From assembly GCA_903889815.1 (NCBI GenBank), contig CAISYX010000379.1, forward strand, positions 1 through 5,274: 5,274 bases of DNA. Direction: 5' to 3'. The notes below the pieces were generated by a model. It made no database searches and had not been told where the DNA came from. It saw only the letters and a program-made list of their open reading frames with translations. Every line of letters starts with the position of its first letter. The stretch's first letter is position 1. Shown one piece after another: positions 4,687 through 5,274 of the stretch. Source of the DNA: an uncultured Gammaproteobacteria bacterium. GTDB taxonomy: Bacteria > Pseudomonadota > Gammaproteobacteria > Pseudomonadales > Pseudohongiellaceae. The translations under genes were made by a program, and so were the position numbers.

Positions 4687-5274
4687 TGAGCAGTCTATTT
4701 AATCGCAAGAAGCTGTCACGGCAGATCATATCTGCAGTGGCGATGGCGAGCGTGCTTGCTACCGCTTCATTGTATTCTTTCAATGCAATGGCAGCCGAAG
4801 AAGAGGACGGGCCACGTGCTCCTCCTCCCTCACGGACTTCTGATGTACTGACGGAGCGTGTGTTCAGCCAGGTTTCCGAGATTCAGGAACTAATGAGCCC
4901 GGAAGAAGAGGGTGCTGAACCAGACTATGAGGCAGCCAAGGTACTGTTGGATGAGCTGAACGAACGCTATGACCGCTTGAATGATTTTGAAAAGTCTACC
5001 GTTCTCAACTTCTATACCAACTATTATCTGAATACCGATAATATCGAGCTGGCTCTTCAGACGTTCGAGAAGATTCTGACAATCGAAAATCTTCGCCCCG
5101 AGTCTCGCCTGCGTGCCCTGATGGCACTCGGCCAGCTTTATATGGGTGAAGAAAAATACACAGAGTCAGTCGACGCTTTCAACCGATGGCGAGAATTGTC
5201 AGAGGAAGAGAACGAAAACGTCTATCTGGGCCTGGCCAACTCTCTTTACAACCTCACCCAGTATAATGAGGCAA
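4686..5274 (+). CDS. Exported tetratricopeptide-repeat protein, 5' part
   Basis: The first 196 residues of a protein that runs past the window. Residues 1-36 form a signal peptide: basic start (FNRKKLSRQ), hydrophobic core (IISAVAMASVLATASL) and an AMA/AEE cleavage site, so the mature protein should be periplasmic. An acidic, Pro-containing stretch follows (38-50), then helix-pair repeats of TPR type: about 81-114, 115-135 (TDNIELALQTFEKILTIE), 142-174 (LRALMALGQLYMGEEKYTESVDAFNRW) and the start of another at 178 (ENVYLGLANSLYNLTQYNEA). TPRs are protein-binding scaffolds; no catalytic motif is seen. A TPR gene after tonB is a familiar feature of the TonB2-type cluster in marine gammaproteobacteria (from memory). 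I infer a periplasmic accessory factor of the TonB complex; the partner is unknown. Overlap with the tonB stop supports operon membership. Total length cannot be judged. Confidence 0.9.
   Translation, partial: MSSLFNRKKLSRQIISAVAMASVLATASLYSFNAMAAEEEDGPRAPPPSRTSDVLTERVFSQVSEIQELMSPEEEGAEPDYEAAKVLLDELNERYDRLNDFEKSTVLNFYTNYYLNTDNIELALQTFEKILTIENLRPESRLRALMALGQLYMGEEKYTESVDAFNRWRELSEEENENVYLGLANSLYNLTQYNEA

Overview
The window looks like a chromosomal segment of a free-living, probably marine or aquatic, gammaproteobacterium outside the Enterobacterales. The evidence is the sucD product, which is very close to proteobacterial succinyl-CoA ligase alpha and has a Pseudomonas/Oceanospirillales-like C-terminus (ending LTGW), followed by a TonB2-type energy-transduction operon of the kind known from Vibrio, Shewanella and relatives. 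I cannot name a genus. There are no tRNAs, rRNAs, CRISPR arrays or mobile elements.

Layout, all genes on the + strand: (1) 1-522, the 3' part of sucD (TCA cycle), cut by the window edge. (2) 523-909, a 387-base non-coding gap rich in inverted repeats, including an 86-base nested imperfect palindrome at 663-748; the operon promoter should lie here. (3) 910-1701, a secreted coiled-coil DUF3450 protein. (4) 1698-3083, a TtpC-like protein: signal peptide, periplasmic coiled coil/domain, then an ExbB/TolQ-type three-helix membrane module. (5) 3111-3641, a short ExbB. (6) 3661-4068, ExbD. (7) 4072-4686, a short TonB with few prolines. (8) 4686 to the end, an exported TPR protein, cut by the window edge.

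Genes 3 to 8 overlap or are at most 27 bases apart, each has a ribosome binding site, and they read as one operon. The expected job is to use proton-motive force through ExbB/ExbD/TtpC to drive TonB, which energises outer-membrane TonB-dependent receptors for substrates such as ferric siderophores. DUF3450 and the TPR protein are probably periplasmic partners of this machine, a role inferred from gene order and export signals and not demonstrated here.

The most interesting points are: the machine has two different ExbB-family subunits, neither with the canonical TM3 glutamate at its usual position (Met in TtpC, Lys in ExbB), while TtpC has a Glu two helical turns further on; the TonB has no histidine at all, so the TM histidine important in E. 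coli TonB is missing; and the leader region carries a large structured palindrome of unknown role. The system as a whole is a known type; its accessory subunits are poorly described.
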